Shown piece by piece: positions 62,162 through 64,000 of a stretch of DNA of 64,000 nucleotides; positions within the stretch are counted from its first letter, which is position 1; each line of letters opens with the position of its first letter. Position numbers and translations under genes: made by a program. The stretch covers positions 160,812 to 224,811 of the forward strand of contig NZ_KB891853.1 in assembly GCF_000373585.1 (NCBI RefSeq), written 5' to 3'. Under the pieces are notes generated by a model. The model was not told where the DNA came from and ran no database searches. It was given only the letters and a program-made list of their open reading frames with translations. Origin of the DNA: Streptomyces sp. MspMP-M5 (GTDB lineage: Bacteria; Actinomycetota; Actinomycetes; Streptomycetales; Streptomycetaceae).

Positions 62162-64000
62162 TCACTCCACGATCTGCCGGCCCTCCGGCTGGGCGCTGCA
62201 CGAGGCCCGGAAAGCGCAGTGGGTGCAGTGCGCGCCGGTGGTGGGTGTGAAGCGCTCCTCCAGGACGCGGCCGGCGGCGGTGGCGAGCAGCTCGCCGACC
62301 CAGTCGCCGTCGAGCGGGGGCTGCGCCTGGACGGCCGGCAGCGCGTCGCCGCCCTCCTTGCGGGGCGCGCCCAGCCGCAGGTGGACCAGTTCGGCGCCAC
62401 CCGGCTCCGGCCGGTCGCCGCCGAAGGCGTCGTCGAGGGCGCCCTCGCGGACCGCGAGCTGGTAGACGGCGAGCTGCGGATGGCGGGCGACCTCGGGGCC
62501 GGTGGGCTTCTGCTTGCCGGTCTTGAAGTCGACGACGTAGGCGCGGCCCTGGGCGTCCCGCGAGACGTGGTCCATGCTGCCGCGGATGCGGACCTCGTAG
62601 GCGCCGGCCTCCAGGGTGACGTCGAAGCCGTGCTCGGTGGCGACGGTGTCCCGGCCGAGCGTCTCGCGCTCCATGACGTGCCAGCGCAGAAAGCGCTCCA
62701 GGGCGGCGCGGGCGCTGTCCTTCTCCTGGCGGGACTTCCAGGGCGCGTCGAAGGCGAGCGCGTCCCACACCGAGTCCAGCCGTGCCATCAGGACGGACAG
62801 GTCGGCCGGGGTGCGGCCGGAGGCGACCTCGTCGGCGAGGACGTGGACGACGTTGCCGAAGCCCTGGGCGGCGGTGGCCGGGGCGTCGGCCTTCACCTCG
62901 CGGCCCAGGAACCACTGGAGGGCGCAGGCGTCGGCGAGTTGGCCGAGGGCGCTGCCGGAGAGCAGTACGGGGCGGTCGCGGTCGCGCAGCGGGACGGCGT
63001 TGTGGGTGGGCTCGTGCAGGCCCCACCAGCTGTCCGGATGGGCGGCCGGCACCAGGGGGTACCCGTCGTCGTCGCGCAGGGCGGCCAGTCTGGCCAGCCG
63101 CCGGGCGGCGGCGTCGCGCAGCGCCGGCGACGCCTCCGGGTCGACGGTGGTGGCCCGCAGCTCGGCGACGAGCGCGGCGACCGTCAGGGGGCGGCGGGGG
63201 CGCCCGGTGACGTCCTGGGGGGTGACGCCCAGCTCGGTCAGGAACCGGGACGGCTGGTCACCGTCGTCGGCCGCGGCCTTCACCGCCGTGACCACCAGGC
63301 GCTCCCGGGCCCGGGTCGCCGCCACGTAGAACAGCCGGCGCTCCTCGGCGAGCAGGGCGCCCGGGGTGAGCGGTTCGGCCAGGCCGTCCCGGCCGATCCG
63401 GTCCGCCTCCAGGAGCGAGCCGCGCCGGCGCAGGTCGGGCCAGAGGCCCTCCTGGACTCCGGCGACCACCACCAGGCGCCATTCCAGGCCCTTGGCGCGG
63501 TGCGCCGTCATCAGGCGCACCGCGTCGGGGCGGACCGTACGGCGGGTGAGGGTGTCGGCGGCGATGTCCTGGGCGTCCAGCTCCTCCAGGAAGTTCCGGG
63601 CGCCGCGGCCGCCGGTGCGCTCCTCGGCGCGGGCCGCCGTCTCGAACAGGGCGACCACCGCGTCCAGATCGCGGTCGGCGTTGCGGCCGGCGGCCCCGCC
63701 GCGCCGGGCGGCCCGCTCCAGCCGGCCCGGCCAGGGGGTGCCGTCCCACAGCTCCCACAGCGCCTCCTCGGCCGTCCCACCGCCGGCGAGCAGCTCCCGG
63801 GCCTTGCGCAGCAGCAGGCCGAGCCGCTGGGCGCCGCGGGCGTAGCGGGGGTCGTGGGCCACCAGGCGCTCGGGCTCGGCCAGCGCGCGGGCGATCAGCT
63901 CGTCGGAGGGCGGCGGCAGGGCCCGGCCGGCCGCCCGCTCCTCCTCGCGGAGCGCCCGGCCCAGCCGCCGCAGGTCGGCGGCGTCCATGCCGCCCAGGGG
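62162..64000 (-). CDS. adnA: AdnA-type helicase-nuclease subunit (partial, 5' end outside window)
   Basis: About 612 C-terminal residues are present and the gene continues past the right edge. The visible part has SF1 motifs VRLMTAHRAKGLEWRLVVVAG and RRLFYVAATRARERLVV, then a nuclease domain with GSMDHVSRDAQGRAYVVDFKTGK and QLAVYQLA. Four cysteines (CALQWF, and CTHCAFRASC near the end) form the iron-sulfur staple seen in AddB/AdnA nucleases. It ends 83 bp before adnB on the same strand. Confidence 0.92.
   Translation of the reverse strand, partial: PLGGMDAADLRRLGRALREEERAAGRALPPPSDELIARALAEPERLVAHDPRYARGAQRLGLLLRKARELLAGGGTAEEALWELWDGTPWPGRLERAARRGGAAGRNADRDLDAVVALFETAARAEERTGGRGARNFLEELDAQDIAADTLTRRTVRPDAVRLMTAHRAKGLEWRLVVVAGVQEGLWPDLRRRGSLLEADRIGRDGLAEPLTPGALLAEERRLFYVAATRARERLVVTAVKAAADDGDQPSRFLTELGVTPQDVTGRPRRPLTVAALVAELRATTVDPEASPALRDAAARRLARLAALRDDDGYPLVPAAHPDSWWGLHEPTHNAVPLRDRDRPVLLSGSALGQLADACALQWFLGREVKADAPATAAQGFGNVVHVLADEVASGRTPADLSVLMARLDSVWDALAFDAPWKSRQEKDSARAALERFLRWHVMERETLGRDTVATEHGFDVTLEAGAYEVRIRGSMDHVSRDAQGRAYVVDFKTGKQKPTGPEVARHPQLAVYQLAVREGALDDAFGGDRPEPGGAELVHLRLGAPRKEGGDALPAVQAQPPLDGDWVGELLATAAGRVLEERFTPTTGAHCTHCAFRASCSAQPEGRQIVE

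Noticed and set aside
62079..63026. Extension of the adnB frame upstream to 63026, giving 1553 residues
   Set aside because: The added part is a shadow of adnA; the helicase homology starts at about 62078.

Overview
The window is about 64 kb of very GC-rich actinobacterial chromosome. Gene content and order point to Streptomyces: the das/nagB chitin-sugar locus, B12-riboswitch-controlled nrdAB, sigR-rsrA, a wblC (whiB7)-type gene, uvrD2, a mycoredoxin, an M20 dipeptidase and adnAB, in the order I recall for the Streptomyces coelicolor SCO5236-SCO5183 region (recalled, not searched). I see no insertion sequence, prophage, integrase, CRISPR array or biosynthetic cluster. Most of the window is conserved core chromosome. 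The interest lies in regulation and in a few decayed or odd genes.

Layout. 1-1.9 kb: a DasR-type operator at the left edge, then a divergent TetR regulator / short-chain dehydrogenase pair. 2.0-9.2 kb: the N-acetylglucosamine/chitobiose locus, nagB (+), then dasD, dasC, dasB, dasA (all -) and dasR (+), with DasR boxes before nagB and dasA. 9.4-12.6 kb: a DUF3311/sodium-solute symporter pair, a Uma2 protein and a GNAT gene broken by an in-frame TAG. 12.7-18.7 kb: nrdAB behind two NrdR-like boxes and a cobalamin riboswitch, then a class A penicillin-binding protein whose transpeptidase motifs have decayed. 18.7-25.1 kb: peptide deformylase, a TPR protein, two coupled membrane HD-domain proteins, rsrA and sigR with its own sigma-R promoter and a probable long isoform. 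25.1-32.7 kb: alpha/beta hydrolase, SRAP protein, M50 peptidase, aroA, rsgA, an SMR exporter, a TetR regulator, hisN and a CBS protein. 32.8-37.3 kb: catalase with its Fur-family regulator, and two identical initiator tRNA genes flanking a Sel1/TPR-repeat protein. 37.4-48.7 kb: UPF0182 protein, PPA1309 protein, PDZ/Lon-like protease, a small membrane protein, moaE, an epimerase, a DUF2342 protein, a Nudix hydrolase, a TerD protein with a proline-rich tail and a WLM metallopeptidase. 48.9-51.8 kb: an E1-like (TOMM-type) protein, an ABC1 kinase and a zinc-ribbon protein. 51.8-64 kb: wblC with a leader reading frame and an attenuator, uvrD2, mycoredoxin, nudC, M20 dipeptidase, and adnB followed by the 3' part of adnA, which runs off the right edge.

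How the genes fit together. One block imports and digests chitin sugars under DasR. A thiol-stress block links sigR-rsrA with a mycoredoxin 30 kb away that carries a textbook sigma-R promoter. wblC looks controlled by leader translation and transcription termination, as known for whiB7-type genes. DNA repair is represented by uvrD2, adnAB and the SRAP protein. nrdAB appears doubly controlled, by NrdR and by adenosylcobalamin.

I did not find a clearly new multi-gene system. The observations most worth following are the wblC leader with its coupled 105-residue protein, the nested inverted repeats after hisN, the PBP that has lost its transpeptidase motifs, the TetR frame running antisense through the whole SMR gene, the 68-bp triple tandem repeat between nagB and dasD, and the 54-56-bp duplication at the end of moaE.
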